Source of the DNA: Rheinheimera sediminis
Lineage (GTDB): Bacteria > Pseudomonadota > Gammaproteobacteria > Enterobacterales > Alteromonadaceae
Direction of reading: 5' to 3'
Assembly: GCF_004005375.1 (NCBI RefSeq)
Contig: NZ_RZUF01000004.1
Span: 124,566-188,565, forward strand
Length of the DNA: 64,000 nt
The notes below the pieces were generated by a model that was not told where the DNA came from, did not search any database, and saw only the letters and a list, made by a program, of their open reading frames with translations. The position numbers were made by a program, and so were the translations under genes. Positions 9,454-19,230 of this stretch are shown here, in pieces. Each line of letters starts with the position of its first letter. Position 1 is the stretch's first letter.

Positions 9454-10617
9454 ATGTATCAGCAGTTTTATCAGCACTTTTTAAAAGCCAACCCGGGTAA
9501 ACAACATTTTGCCTGCCACTCCCACCATTATTGGCCTGACGTGACTCGTGACGCTACCTTGGCGTACTGGGATGATAGCGCGAGATTAGTAGATGATAAA
9601 TGGGAGCTGGTGTTTGGCGAAAAAGTGCCTGCGGTACAACAACATATAGCCCGTATTTTAAAGCTGCCTGACGCAGCACAAATTGTGTTTGCGCCTAATA
9701 CCCACGAATTTGTTATGCGGTTATTAAGCTGCTTTGACTGGTCAAAACCTCTGACCGTGGTCACTACAGACAGTGAGTTTCATAGCTTTCATCGTCAAAT
9801 CAACCGTCTATCTGAATTAAATACAGTTAATGTGATTCGGGTGCCCACTGAACCTTTTGCTACTTTGCCAGAGCGATTAGAAGCCGCAGTGGCTGCTCAG
9901 CACACAGATTTGGTGTTTTTCAGTCAGGTGTTTTTTAACTCTGGCGTCGGTATTAAAGACTTAACTGCATTAGTTCAGGCGTTGGATAAAGTCACAGATG
10001 CTATGATAGTGGTCGATGCTTACCATGGTTTTATGGCTGTGCCGACTGATTTATCTACTATAGCAGATCGGGTTTTTTATCTGGCTGGCAGTTATAAATA
10101 TGCCCAAGGTGGGGAAGGTTGCTGTTTTATGGCTGTGCCAAAAAGCAGTGAACACAGACCCATCTACACAGGTTGGTTTGCTGAATTTGGTGAACTGGCG
10201 CAGGCCAAACAAGGGCAAGTGCAATACGCCAACAACGGCTATCGTTTTGCTGGTGCTACTATGGATTGCTCGGCTTTATACCGTGTATTGGCAGTCTTTG
10301 AGTTGTACCAACAGCAAGAATTGACAGTGGAAAAAGTGCAGGCCTATATCCAAAGCCTACAGCACTCTTTCCTCTCTATATTAGATGAAATACAGCATCC
10401 ACAGCTAAATCGAACTCATCTGTTGGATAAACAAAACCAGCAACAAGGCCAGTTTTTAACTTTTCGTTTTGCCGCTGAGGACGTTGCCCGTATTGCTGCT
10501 GTATTAAAACAGCAGGGCATCATCACGGATTATCGGGGGGACAGACTACGTTTTGGTTTTGCTTTGTATCACAATGCTGCAGATTACAACTTAAGTTGCC
10601 TGAAGGATATTGGTTAA
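9454..10617 (+). CDS. PLP-dependent aminotransferase class V / kynureninase-like protein
   Basis: This is a fold-type I PLP enzyme of the class V (kynureninase, cysteine desulfurase) superfamily with unknown substrate. The internal-aldimine lysine is most likely Lys215 in AGSYKYAQGGEG, and Asp188 in IVVDAYHGF should contact the pyridine nitrogen. The N-terminal ACHSHHYWPDV segment resembles the NSLG/HH region of kynureninase-type proteins. At 387 residues it is a complete domain. The gene stands between hflC and yjeT, a place where E. coli has nothing; it begins a new unit after the hflC terminator and abuts yjeT with no gap. No kynurenine-pathway gene is nearby, so I do not assign a reaction. 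Confidence 0.75.
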   Translation: MYQQFYQHFLKANPGKQHFACHSHHYWPDVTRDATLAYWDDSARLVDDKWELVFGEKVPAVQQHIARILKLPDAAQIVFAPNTHEFVMRLLSCFDWSKPLTVVTTDSEFHSFHRQINRLSELNTVNVIRVPTEPFATLPERLEAAVAAQHTDLVFFSQVFFNSGVGIKDLTALVQALDKVTDAMIVVDAYHGFMAVPTDLSTIADRVFYLAGSYKYAQGGEGCCFMAVPKSSEHRPIYTGWFAEFGELAQAKQGQVQYANNGYRFAGATMDCSALYRVLAVFELYQQQELTVEKVQAYIQSLQHSFLSILDEIQHPQLNRTHLLDKQNQQQGQFLTFRFAAEDVARIAAVLKQQGIITDYRGDRLRFGFALYHNAADYNLSCLKDIG

Positions 10618-10806
10618 ATGGCTGACTACTGGTGGGCTGCTTTAGGGCTGGTTCTGATCATTGAAGGTTTGGGTCCTATGTTTTTTCCGAACCGATGGCG
10701 TGCATACCTGCGGAAAATTGCAGATCAACCTACAATACAGATGCAACAGCTGGGTGGTTTTTTGGTGATAGCCGGAGTTTTACTGCTGATTTTCTTTGCG
10801 CCTTAA
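10618..10806 (+). CDS. yjeT: DUF2065 inner-membrane protein, YjeT-like
   Basis: A 62-residue protein with two hydrophobic segments (about 5-21 and 43-60) separated by a basic loop, FFPNRWRAYLRKIAD. This matches the DUF2065/YjeT family, which stands just before purA in many Gammaproteobacteria. Function is unknown. The ATG follows directly on the stop of the PLP enzyme, so the two are probably co-transcribed and coupled. Confidence 0.85.
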   Translation: MADYWWAALGLVLIIEGLGPMFFPNRWRAYLRKIADQPTIQMQQLGGFLVIAGVLLLIFFAP

Positions 10807-10837
10807 GCTTTTTTTGCCCCTTTAGTTGTTGAAAAAG

Positions 10838-10868
10838 AACCAGAAAGAAAATATCTGGTTTTTTTTTC
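10838..10868 (+). terminator. Intrinsic terminator after yjeT
   Basis: The arms AACCAGA (10838-10844) and TCTGGTT (10854-10860) are followed by a long T run. Confidence 0.75.
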
Positions 10869-10878
10869 TTAATCGCGC

Positions 10879-12238
<1,360 letters not shown>

Positions 12239-12252
12239 TCTGCGGTAAGTAG

Positions 12253-12282
12253 AAAAAAACGCTGCCATGTGCAGCGTTTTTT
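12253..12282 (+). terminator. Intrinsic terminator of purA
   Basis: The stem AAAAAACGCTG/CAGCGTTTTTT with a 7-base loop ends in a T run, 15 bases after the purA stop. Confidence 0.85.
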
Positions 12283-12289
12283 GATCCTC

Positions 12290-12550
12290 GTCGTACTTGC
12301 TGCCGCAGCGTTGTTGACGGCACGTCTTCGCCCCAGTCACATAGGACTACTATGCTCCTGGGGACTCAAACGATTGTCGCCTAGCTGCAACAGCAATTAC
12401 TTAGAGGATAGATATGTCGTACTTGCTGCCGCAGCGTTGTTGACTGCCTGATTTTACGGAAAGTGGCTCGACCCAGTCACATAGTGAACTATGCTGCTGG
12501 GGACTCGAACTATTGTCGCCTAGCTGCAACAGCAATTACATAGAGGATAG
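12290..12550 (+). repeat. Two tandem copies of an intergenic hairpin repeat
   Basis: Two head-to-tail units (12290-12415, 126 bp; 12416-12550, 135 bp) each begin GTCGTACTTGCTGCCGCAGC, contain a two-part hairpin, and end CTAGCTGCAACAGCAATTAC followed by TAGAGGATAG. The hairpin has an outer CCCCAG/CTGGGG stem and an inner CATAG/CTATG stem (12331-12363 and 12472-12501). The same element occurs in the other orientation at 32619-32778. A 60-codon frame over the first copy is only the repeat read in frame. The remaining bases up to motX (12551-12694) show no gene; they should hold the motX promoter, which I could not place firmly. Confidence 0.8.
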
Positions 12551-12694
12551 CATTCATTATGGTCCTTGTGTCGTAGGCTATTTTGCTGTGGCGAACTAAA
12601 CAGGATATGCTGGTGTCAGAACACCGTCTTTTGCGATGGCCTGATTTTTGTATGTTTTTTATCTATCAGTCGTTGGCTATAACCTGGGGTAACT

Positions 12695-13312
12695 ATGAAG
12701 TTTTGTTTTTTAGTCCTAAGTTCAGTCCTTGTGCTACTTGGTTTGCCTGTTAAAGCGCAACAAGTTTCTGTAGTACAGCTTTATACACAGGATGAGCTAC
12801 TAGATTTAATTAAGCAAAATACCCATTTGCAACGGGTGCAAAAAGATGATTGCCAGTTGGTGAGCGATATTCAGGCCAGAGCAGATGTGATGAAAGTGCC
12901 AGCCTATCAATTTTTATATGGTGATATGCTGGCATTTGGCGTTTGTGTGAAAAAAGACGTTGAACGTGGTTGGGATTTAATGCAACAAGCAGCATCTCAG
13001 GGTCTACCTGAAGCATTGGAACAAGTAGGGCGTTATCATCACATTGGTCGTTTTGTTCAGCAAGACAACAGCAAAGCTGTGTTATATCTGCGTGAAGCCG
13101 CAGGCTTGGGCAACTTAAAAGCGCAAATGCGTTTTGCCCAAATGCTGATTAAAGGCGACGCCAGTCCACTGGATATGGAAGATTGTTACCGTTGGCTGCA
13201 TCACTCAGTGATCGCCGACACCAAAACGCACCAAGAGGTGCAACAGCTGTTAGCTCAGCTGGCGACTAAAATGCCGGGTGCTGCGCTAACGAGGGCCAAA
13301 AGGCCATTGTAG
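12695..13312 (+). CDS. motX: Sodium-driven flagellar motor protein MotX (Sel1 repeats)
   Basis: MotX is a periplasmic T-ring protein needed to assemble the PomAB sodium stator at polar flagella of Vibrio and Shewanella relatives. The 205 residues start with a signal peptide (MKFCFLVLSSVLVLLGLPVKA), then the family-typical VVQLYTQDELLDLIKQN and QRVQKDDCQLV. Sel1-like repeats follow (around 70-170: YQFLYGDMLAFGVCV, EALEQVGRYHHIGRFV, KAQMRFAQMLIKG), and the end is RAKRPL. Two cysteines near the N terminus and one in the first repeat may form a disulfide. Position between purA and rnr is the same as in Vibrio. A generic Sel1 protein is the alternative, but start, end and synteny favour MotX. Confidence 0.85.
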   Translation: MKFCFLVLSSVLVLLGLPVKAQQVSVVQLYTQDELLDLIKQNTHLQRVQKDDCQLVSDIQARADVMKVPAYQFLYGDMLAFGVCVKKDVERGWDLMQQAASQGLPEALEQVGRYHHIGRFVQQDNSKAVLYLREAAGLGNLKAQMRFAQMLIKGDASPLDMEDCYRWLHHSVIADTKTHQEVQQLLAQLATKMPGAALTRAKRPL

Positions 13313-13369
13313 TGAAAAATTCACCTGCGACTGCTACACTGCAGGCTGAATTAGTGAAAAAGAGAAAAC

Positions 13370-15802
13370 ATGACGGTCAAAGATCCGCATCTTGCGCGTG
13401 AGCAAGAAAAATATGAAAACCCCATCCCTAGTCGGGAATTTATCCTCGAACACTTAAAGCAGCGGCAACAACCTGCCTACTTTGAAGAGTTGGCCGCTGA
13501 ATTAAAGCTGACAGACGATGAAGCGCTGTTTGCGCTAAAAAAACGTCTGCGCGCCATGGAACGTGACGGCCAGTTGCTGTTTAACAAAAGCAAACGCTAT
13601 GGTCTGGTCGACGATCTGGATTTAGTCAAAGGTACTGTATTAGGTCACCGTGATGGTTTTGGCTTCTTAAAGCTGGAACAAGGTGGGCCAGACTGGTTTA
13701 TTCCTAACTTTGAAATGAAACGTCTGCTGCATGGCGACGTGGTGCTGGCATCGAAAAGCGATTTTGCCAGCCGCGATAAAGTGGAAGCCCGTATAGTCCG
13801 CATTTTAGAAGCCCGTAATGAACCTATAGTAGGCCGTTACTTTAAAGATTTTGCTTTAGGTGTTGTGGTACCAGACGATCCACGTCTGAGCCAGGATATT
13901 GTAATACCACCAGGTGAAGAAGGCGCGGCGCGTCATGGTCAGGTGGTGTTGGTTGAAATCAGCCAACGTCCAAGCAAAAGAGTCAATGCAGTAGGCAAAG
14001 TCATCGAAGTACTGGGCGAACATATGGCGCCTGGTATGGAAATTGAAATCGCTATTCGTAACCACCAGCTCCCCCACGAATTTTCCAAAGCTGTTGAACA
14101 GCAAGTGGCAGGTTATGGCACTGAAGTACCAGTAGAAGCCAAAGCAGGTCGCGTTGATTTGACCCAATTGGGTTTAATCACCATAGATGGTGAAGATGCC
14201 CGTGACTTTGATGATGCAGTGTACTGTGAACGTAAAGCCGATGGCGGCTGGCATTTATGGGTTGCTATTGCGGACGTAAGTGCTTATGTACTGCCTGATA
14301 CTCCGCTGGATAAAGAAGCGCTGGACCGTGGTAACTCGGTGTATTTCCCGGACCATGTGGTTCCTATGCTGCCTGAAGTGTTATCCAACGGTTTATGTTC
14401 ACTGAATCCGCATACAGACCGGCTTTGTTTTGTTGCTGAAATGCACATCAGCAAACAAGGCAAACTGGATGAGTATCAGTTTTATGAAGCTGTGATGCAC
14501 TCCAGTGCCCGTCTGACCTACAACAAGGTTCACGCCATTTTAGAAGGCGATCCTAAGTTACGTCAGCAGTATGAAGCTAATTTAACCAATATCGACAACC
14601 TGTATTCGCTGTATAAACAAATGGCGAAAGTACGGGCTGAACGTGGTGCTATTGAATTTGAAACGGTCGAAACCCGTTTTATATTTAACAGCCATCGTAA
14701 AATTGAACAGATAGTGCCAATTCACCGTAACGAAGCGCATAAGATCATTGAAGAATGTATGATTTTAGCCAACGTGTCGGCTGCTAAGCTGATTGAAAAA
14801 CATGAGGCTTTTGCCTTGTTCCGTGTGCATGAGCGCCCGGATGGCGATCGTTTTGCTAACTTCAGACGTTTCCTTGCTGAATTAGGTATTGAAGCTAATC
14901 TGCCGGTGGAACCAACACCTCTGGATCTGATGCTGACTTTGCAAAAACTGCAGGACAGACCGGACAAAGAGCTGATTGAAACCACTATGCTGCGCTCTAT
15001 GAAGCAGGCTGTGTATCAGGGCGACAACTTAGGTCACTTTGGTCTGGCGTTAGAAGCTTATGCGCACTTTACCTCGCCTATTCGTCGTTATCCGGATCTG
15101 GTATTGCACCGTGCTATTAAAGCCATTCTGCAAACTCAGGGTCAGAAAGTCACTGGGCCTAAAGGTTACACTGAAAAACAAATTCATCCTTTGGGTGAAC
15201 AATGTTCGATGACGGAGCGCCGTGCAGACGATGCAACGCGTGAAGTAGCGGACTGGTTGAAATGTGAGTATATGCAGGATCACATTGGCGATAGCTTCAA
15301 AGGTGTGGTGTCGACTGTGACTAACTTTGGTTTGTTTGTCCGTATCAGCGACTTGTATATCGAAGGTTTGGTGCACGTCACTTCGCTTCAGAACGACTAT
15401 TACCACTTTGATACCGAACGTCAGGTGCTGAAAGGCGAGCATAGCAATGTGCAATACCGCATGGGCGATCTGATTGAAGTTAAAGTGCTGGCTGTGAACT
15501 TGGAAGCGCGCAAAATTGATTTAGGCATAGTCGGCATGGAAAAACGCACGACCTCAAATCGTAAAATCAGTGCCAGCAAAAAAGCCGCTATGACACCAGC
15601 GGAAGAAAAAGCCTCGATGCGCAAAAAAGGCGCCCGCAAAGCCGGTGTTGAACAAACTGCTCCGGCTAAAGCGGGCAAGAAACCAGCGGGTAAAAAGCCT
15701 GCCGCGAAAAAACCAGCGGGTAGCAAGCCAGCTGCAAAGAGTCCTGTAGCGAAAAGTCCTGCGGGCCCAAGACCTGGCAAAGCACCGCGTAAGCGTAAGT
15801 AG
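13370..15802 (+). CDS. rnr: Ribonuclease R
   Basis: RNase R is the 3'-5' exoribonuclease that degrades structured RNA, acts in trans-translation and matures rRNA. The order is a winged-helix N-terminal domain (about 20-90), cold-shock/OB domains (about 90-240), the RNB catalytic domain with DGEDARDFDDAVYCE near residue 272, and an S1 domain (about 640-722, GVVSTVTNFGLFVRISD). From about 725 there is a very basic Lys/Ala/Pro tail made of short KKPAGKKPAAKKP-type repeats. At 810 residues it matches E. coli (813). The tail is low-complexity and likely to vary between strains. Confidence 0.96.
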   Translation: MTVKDPHLAREQEKYENPIPSREFILEHLKQRQQPAYFEELAAELKLTDDEALFALKKRLRAMERDGQLLFNKSKRYGLVDDLDLVKGTVLGHRDGFGFLKLEQGGPDWFIPNFEMKRLLHGDVVLASKSDFASRDKVEARIVRILEARNEPIVGRYFKDFALGVVVPDDPRLSQDIVIPPGEEGAARHGQVVLVEISQRPSKRVNAVGKVIEVLGEHMAPGMEIEIAIRNHQLPHEFSKAVEQQVAGYGTEVPVEAKAGRVDLTQLGLITIDGEDARDFDDAVYCERKADGGWHLWVAIADVSAYVLPDTPLDKEALDRGNSVYFPDHVVPMLPEVLSNGLCSLNPHTDRLCFVAEMHISKQGKLDEYQFYEAVMHSSARLTYNKVHAILEGDPKLRQQYEANLTNIDNLYSLYKQMAKVRAERGAIEFETVETRFIFNSHRKIEQIVPIHRNEAHKIIEECMILANVSAAKLIEKHEAFALFRVHERPDGDRFANFRRFLAELGIEANLPVEPTPLDLMLTLQKLQDRPDKELIETTMLRSMKQAVYQGDNLGHFGLALEAYAHFTSPIRRYPDLVLHRAIKAILQTQGQKVTGPKGYTEKQIHPLGEQCSMTERRADDATREVADWLKCEYMQDHIGDSFKGVVSTVTNFGLFVRISDLYIEGLVHVTSLQNDYYHFDTERQVLKGEHSNVQYRMGDLIEVKVLAVNLEARKIDLGIVGMEKRTTSNRKISASKKAAMTPAEEKASMRKKGARKAGVEQTAPAKAGKKPAGKKPAAKKPAGSKPAAKSPVAKSPAGPRPGKAPRKRK

Positions 15803-15858
15803 CTAAGTAACAACAGCAAGACCTTGGTGTTTTTGCTACACTAGCGTCAAGTTTAACT

Positions 15859-15885
15859 GAGCCCGGTCCTGCCGGGCTCGGTCAT
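15859..15885 (+). terminator. GC-rich hairpin between rnr and rlmB
   Basis: GAGCCCGG and CCGGGCTC form a perfect 8-bp stem with a TCCTG loop. The following T stretch is short, so termination may be partial. rlmB starts 23 bases after the stem. Confidence 0.5.
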
Positions 15886-15901
15886 TTTCAAAGAGGTTGC
15901 G

Positions 15902-16636
15902 ATGAGCGCAGATTTTGTATTTGGTATTCATGCGGTAAGTGCGTTATTTGAACGTGCGCCGGAAGATGTTCTTGAACTTTTTATCTTAAAAGACAAAGAC
16001 GATCAGCGTTTACAGCCTTTGCTGAAATTCGCCCGTGATTTTGGCGTGTCAGTGCAGTACTGCAACCGCAGAGCTTTGGATGAAAAGGTCAATGGTGCGC
16101 AGCATCAGGGCGTAGTGGCAAGAGCCCGGGCTCAGCAATCAGGTAATGAGCAGGATTTAGCCCGTATTATCGCTGAGCAATCCAGTCCTTTTATTCTGAT
16201 TTTAGATGGCATTACCGACCCGCATAACTTAGGCGCTATTTTACGTAGTGCCGATGCAGCAGGCGTGCATGCAGTAGTGGCGGCAAAAGACAGGTCAGTC
16301 AAGGTCACGCCTGTGGTGCGTAAAGTGGCCTGTGGTGCTGCCGAAGTAGTGCCTTTTATTACGGTGACTAACTTAGCCCGCACTATTCGCGAGTTAAAAG
16401 ACGCTGGTATTTGGGTGGTGGGCGCTGCAGGTGAAACTGACACTACGATTTATCAAACCAAGCTGAATGGCCCTTTGGCAATAGCTTTAGGCGCTGAAGG
16501 CGATGGTTTACGTCGTTTAACCCGCGAGCTCTGTGATTCGCTGATGAAGATCCCTATGTTTGGTTCTGTCTCGAGCTTAAACGTATCTGTTGCGACTGGT
16601 ATCTGCTTATTTGAAGCCGTGCGTCAGCGCCAGTAA
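15902..16636 (+). CDS. rlmB: 23S rRNA (guanosine-2'-O)-methyltransferase RlmB
   Basis: RlmB is a SPOUT-class (TrmH family) enzyme that methylates the ribose of G2251 in the peptidyl-transferase P loop. The N-terminal substrate-binding domain begins [19 protein letters not shown]. The knotted SAM-binding domain shows [32 protein letters not shown] and the final [20 protein letters not shown]. The 244 residues match the family. It follows rnr as in E. coli and converges on fumC. Confidence 0.96.
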   Translation: MSADFVFGIHAVSALFERAPEDVLELFILKDKDDQRLQPLLKFARDFGVSVQYCNRRALDEKVNGAQHQGVVARARAQQSGNEQDLARIIAEQSSPFILILDGITDPHNLGAILRSADAAGVHAVVAAKDRSVKVTPVVRKVACGAAEVVPFITVTNLARTIRELKDAGIWVVGAAGETDTTIYQTKLNGPLAIALGAEGDGLRRLTRELCDSLMKIPMFGSVSSLNVSVATGICLFEAVRQRQ

Positions 16637-16640
16637 TCTG

Positions 16641-16664
16641 ATGGGGGTCAGGCCTGACCCCCAT
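16641..16664. repeat. 24-bp perfect palindrome between convergent rlmB and fumC
   Basis: The sequence is self-complementary over 24 bases (ATGGGGGTCAGG and its complement) with no spacer. It starts right after the rlmB stop and ends next to the fumC stop. Its GGGTCAGGCCT head is shared with the longer hairpin at 22349-22404, which suggests a REP-like family; it could also act as a two-way terminator. Confidence 0.65.
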
Positions 16665-16666
16665 TG

Positions 16667-18031
16667 TTAACCCTGACTTAAAAGGGCTGGATCTAATAAC
16701 TGTTCTAACTCAGCTCTGCTGTAACTGGTTTGCTCCACTGCGACATCAATGACTGGTCGCTTTTCTTTGTAAGCCTGCTTGGCAATATCTGCTGCTTTTA
16801 AATAACCAATCAATGGATTCAGTGCAGTCACCAGGATTGGGTTGCGCGACAAAGCCTCGTTTATCTTGTCTGTTTGCACTGTAAAACCCGCTATGGCTTT
16901 GTCACCTAAGGCAGAGCTTGCTGAATTTAACAGCTCCAGGCTTTGTAAGATGTTATGGGCTATGACGGGTAACATCACATTCAGCTCGAAGTGACCGGAT
17001 TGGCCTGCCACTGTAATAGTGGCATCGTTGCCAATCACTTGGGCCGCCACCATTGCCACCGCTTCAGGGATCACAGGGTTCACTTTGCCCGGCATAATGG
17101 AGGAGCCTGGTTGCAAAGCCGGCAGGGCTATTTCGCCTAAACCTGCCAGTGGGCCTGAGTTCATCCAGCGTAAGTCATTGGCTATTTTCATTAACGCCAC
17201 TGCCAGTACTTTAGTGGCACCTGACAAAGCCACAATAGAGTCTTGTGAGCCTAAACTGAAAAAGAAGTTGGAGCTGGGTTTGAATTTTAGACCTGTCTGG
17301 TCGCTTAGTTTCTGACAAAACAAGGCCGCAAAATCCGGATGGGCATTAATACCTGTACCCACAGCTGTGCCGCCCTGAGCCAACGCTAATACTTGTTGTT
17401 GAGCAAACTCCAGTTGCTGCCGTGCATGGGCAATTTGGGCCTTCCAGCCGGATAACACCTGCGCAAAAGTCACAGGCATCGCATCCATTAAATGAGTGCG
17501 GCCAGTTTTGACTATATGACCCACCTCTTGAGCTTTAGTCGCTATTACAGCTTCCAGCCTGGTCAGCGTCTCAATCAACTGATGGTTGGCAACCGCAGCA
17601 CTTAAATGAATGGCGGTTGGGATCACATCATTGCTGCTTTGGCCCAGATTAATATGATCGTTGGGGCTAATAGCCAGGCCTGAATTTTTGCTGGCTAAGG
17701 TGGCCAGCACTTCGTTCACATTCATATTGGTGCTGGTGCCAGAGCCGGTCTGAAACAGGTCTATAGGGTAGTGCGCCATATCCAGTTCGAGCCGTTGTTG
17801 CTCAGCGGCCATATTGATCGCCGAAGCAATCGCTGGTTCCAGTAACTTCAGCTCAAGATTGGTAGCAGCTGCAGCTTGTTTCACCCGCAGCACGGCCTTA
17901 ATAAAAGCCGGAGGCATAGTCAAAGTGCTGATTTGAAAGTTATCCAAAGCGCGTTGGGTTTGTGCCTGATATAAGGCCTCTGCCGGTAATTGCACGTCCC
18001 CCATACTGTCGCGTTCTGTTCTAAAGCTCAT
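16667..18031 (-). CDS. fumC: Class II fumarate hydratase FumC
   Basis: FumC is the iron-independent tetrameric fumarase of the TCA cycle. The signature GSSIMPGKVNPV is near residues 308-319; other conserved stretches are TGSGTSTNMNVNEV, GQSSNDVIPTAIH and GRTHLMDAMPVTFAQ. I chose the ATG at 18031, which gives MSFRTERDSMGDVQLP, the normal fumarase start, with AGGAATA just upstream. An in-frame start at 18106 would add 25 residues unlike the family. The length is then 454. Aspartase is the nearest alternative, but GRTHLMDA fits fumarase better. Convergent with rlmB and divergent from rpsF. Confidence 0.92.
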   Translation of the reverse strand: MSFRTERDSMGDVQLPAEALYQAQTQRALDNFQISTLTMPPAFIKAVLRVKQAAAATNLELKLLEPAIASAINMAAEQQRLELDMAHYPIDLFQTGSGTSTNMNVNEVLATLASKNSGLAISPNDHINLGQSSNDVIPTAIHLSAAVANHQLIETLTRLEAVIATKAQEVGHIVKTGRTHLMDAMPVTFAQVLSGWKAQIAHARQQLEFAQQQVLALAQGGTAVGTGINAHPDFAALFCQKLSDQTGLKFKPSSNFFFSLGSQDSIVALSGATKVLAVALMKIANDLRWMNSGPLAGLGEIALPALQPGSSIMPGKVNPVIPEAVAMVAAQVIGNDATITVAGQSGHFELNVMLPVIAHNILQSLELLNSASSALGDKAIAGFTVQTDKINEALSRNPILVTALNPLIGYLKAADIAKQAYKEKRPVIDVAVEQTSYSRAELEQLLDPALLSQG

Positions 18032-18146
18032 GACTTTATTCCTGTTTATTTCTTGCTCAGTTGGAAATGTTATGGGGGCTTTGCCGTTAAATAGCAATAT
18101 CGCCAAGGAATTGCTGCCATAGCCTGATAAAAATCTGTGCTGCTGC

Positions 18147-18175
18147 TTGTTTTAGCAGCGAGAAACCCCTAGAAT
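18147..18175 (+). promoter_or_regulatory. Promoter of the rpsF operon
   Basis: TTGTTT (18147-18152) and TAGAAT (18170-18175) are separated by exactly 17 bases. They lie in the fumC-rpsF divergent gap and would give a leader of about 80 bases before rpsF. Confidence 0.65.
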
Positions 18176-18205
18176 ACCGCCCCTTCGGCCATCCAGAACG
18201 TTCCT

Positions 18206-18252
18206 TGCCTCTATGCGAGTCTGGCCGAGCTCACCCGAGGCTAACTAACCGT
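18206..18252 (+). promoter_or_regulatory. Possible S6:S18 autoregulatory leader
   Basis: The rpsF leader contains AGTCTGGCCGAGC and TCACCCGAGGCTAACT, which can pair AGTC with GGCT and CTC with GAG around an ACCCG loop. rpsF operons in many bacteria carry an RNA leader bound by the S6:S18 complex with an essential CCG. I infer a candidate from position and the CCG; no folding was run. Confidence 0.3.
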
Positions 18253-18263
18253 AAGGAGCTACA

Positions 18264-18641
18264 ATGCGTCATTACGAAATCGTGTTTATGGTTCACCCAG
18301 ATCAAAGTGAACAAGTTCCAGGAATGATCGAGCGTTACACTGGCGCGATCAAAGAAGCTGGTGGTTCAATTCACCGCTTAGAAGACTGGGGCCGTCGTCA
18401 ATTAGCTTATCCAATCGAAAAGCTGCACAAAGCTCACTATGTTCTGATGAACGTAGAAGCGCCACAGGCAGTAATTGACGAGCTGGAAACTAACTTCCGC
18501 TTCAACGACGCTGTATTGCGTAACCTGATCATGCGCACTAACACTGCCGTGACTGAGCCATCACCAATGGCCAAGGTACGTGACGAACGTCGTGACCGTG
18601 CTCCTCGTGATTCAGATGAGCTGGTAGCAAACGACGAGTAA
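18264..18641 (+). CDS. rpsF: 30S ribosomal protein bS6
   Basis: bS6 binds bS18 and the 16S rRNA platform. [20 protein letters not shown] and the [22 protein letters not shown] stretch (split here only for reading) are diagnostic. The C-terminal tail is charged ([20 protein letters not shown]), and the E. coli homologue can be glutamylated there. At 125 residues the length is typical. GTAAGGAG provides a strong ribosome binding site. It heads rpsF-priB-rpsR-rplI. Confidence 0.98.
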   Translation: MRHYEIVFMVHPDQSEQVPGMIERYTGAIKEAGGSIHRLEDWGRRQLAYPIEKLHKAHYVLMNVEAPQAVIDELETNFRFNDAVLRNLIMRTNTAVTEPSPMAKVRDERRDRAPRDSDELVANDE

Positions 18642-18648
18642 TTTGCAG

Positions 18649-18954
18649 ATGGACAATAGCCTGGTCGTGACTGGCACTATCTGCCGTCAGGTCGACCATA
18701 GCGAAAGTCCGGCCGGTATTCCTCACAGTTATTTAGTGATTGAGCACCAATCGGTGCAGCAGGAAGCCGGTTTTAACCGTCAGGCTTATGTCAGACTACA
18801 AGTAGTCTGTGCCGGAGCCGGGTTAGCGCAACAAACTCACAATTTGAAACTGGGAAACAAAGTTCGGGTGACAGGTTTTTTAAACCGCCACCAGAGCCGC
18901 AGCGGTCAGTCTAAACTGGTGCTGCATGCCCAACAGATTGAAATATTAAGTTAG
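18649..18954 (+). CDS. priB: Primosomal replication protein N, PriB
   Basis: PriB is a dimeric OB-fold protein that helps PriA reload DnaB at stalled forks. The sequence [18 protein letters not shown], then [20 protein letters not shown] and the end [13 protein letters not shown], matches PriB closely. I prefer the ATG at 18649 to the TTG at 18643; a GACGAG lies about nine bases upstream. At 101 residues it is family length. It sits between rpsF and rpsR as in E. coli, placing restart and ribosomal genes in one unit with dnaB downstream. Confidence 0.93.
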   Translation: MDNSLVVTGTICRQVDHSESPAGIPHSYLVIEHQSVQQEAGFNRQAYVRLQVVCAGAGLAQQTHNLKLGNKVRVTGFLNRHQSRSGQSKLVLHAQQIEILS

Positions 18955-18964
18955 GAGAAATTTC

Positions 18965-19192
18965 ATGGCTCGTTATTTCCGTCGCCGTAAATTCTGCCGT
19001 TTCTCTGCAGAAGGCGTGATTGAGATCGATTACAAAGATACAGCTACGTTAAAGAATTATGTCACTGAAAGTGGCAAAATTGTCCCAAGCCGTATCACTG
19101 GTACCAGCGCTAAGTATCAACGTCAATTAGCTCGCGCCATCAAACGCGCACGCTACCTGGCCTTGTTACCATACAGCGATTCACATAGCTAA
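18965..19192 (+). CDS. rpsR: 30S ribosomal protein bS18
   Basis: bS18 is the small-subunit protein that pairs with bS6. [20 protein letters not shown] and [20 protein letters not shown] are nearly identical to other gammaproteobacterial S18. The 75 residues are standard. A TTAGGAGAAATTTC ribosome binding site lies directly upstream, 10 bases after priB. Confidence 0.98.
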   Translation: MARYFRRRKFCRFSAEGVIEIDYKDTATLKNYVTESGKIVPSRITGTSAKYQRQLARAIKRARYLALLPYSDSHS

Positions 19193-19230
19193 CAGCGACT
19201 GGTTAAACCGTATACAGAGAGGGTATTACA

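Noticed and set aside
15421-15819. 132-codon minus-strand frame over the rnr tail
   Set aside because: It is the complement of the Lys/Ala/Pro repeats of RNase R; the Ala/Gly/Leu-rich product is a composition artefact.
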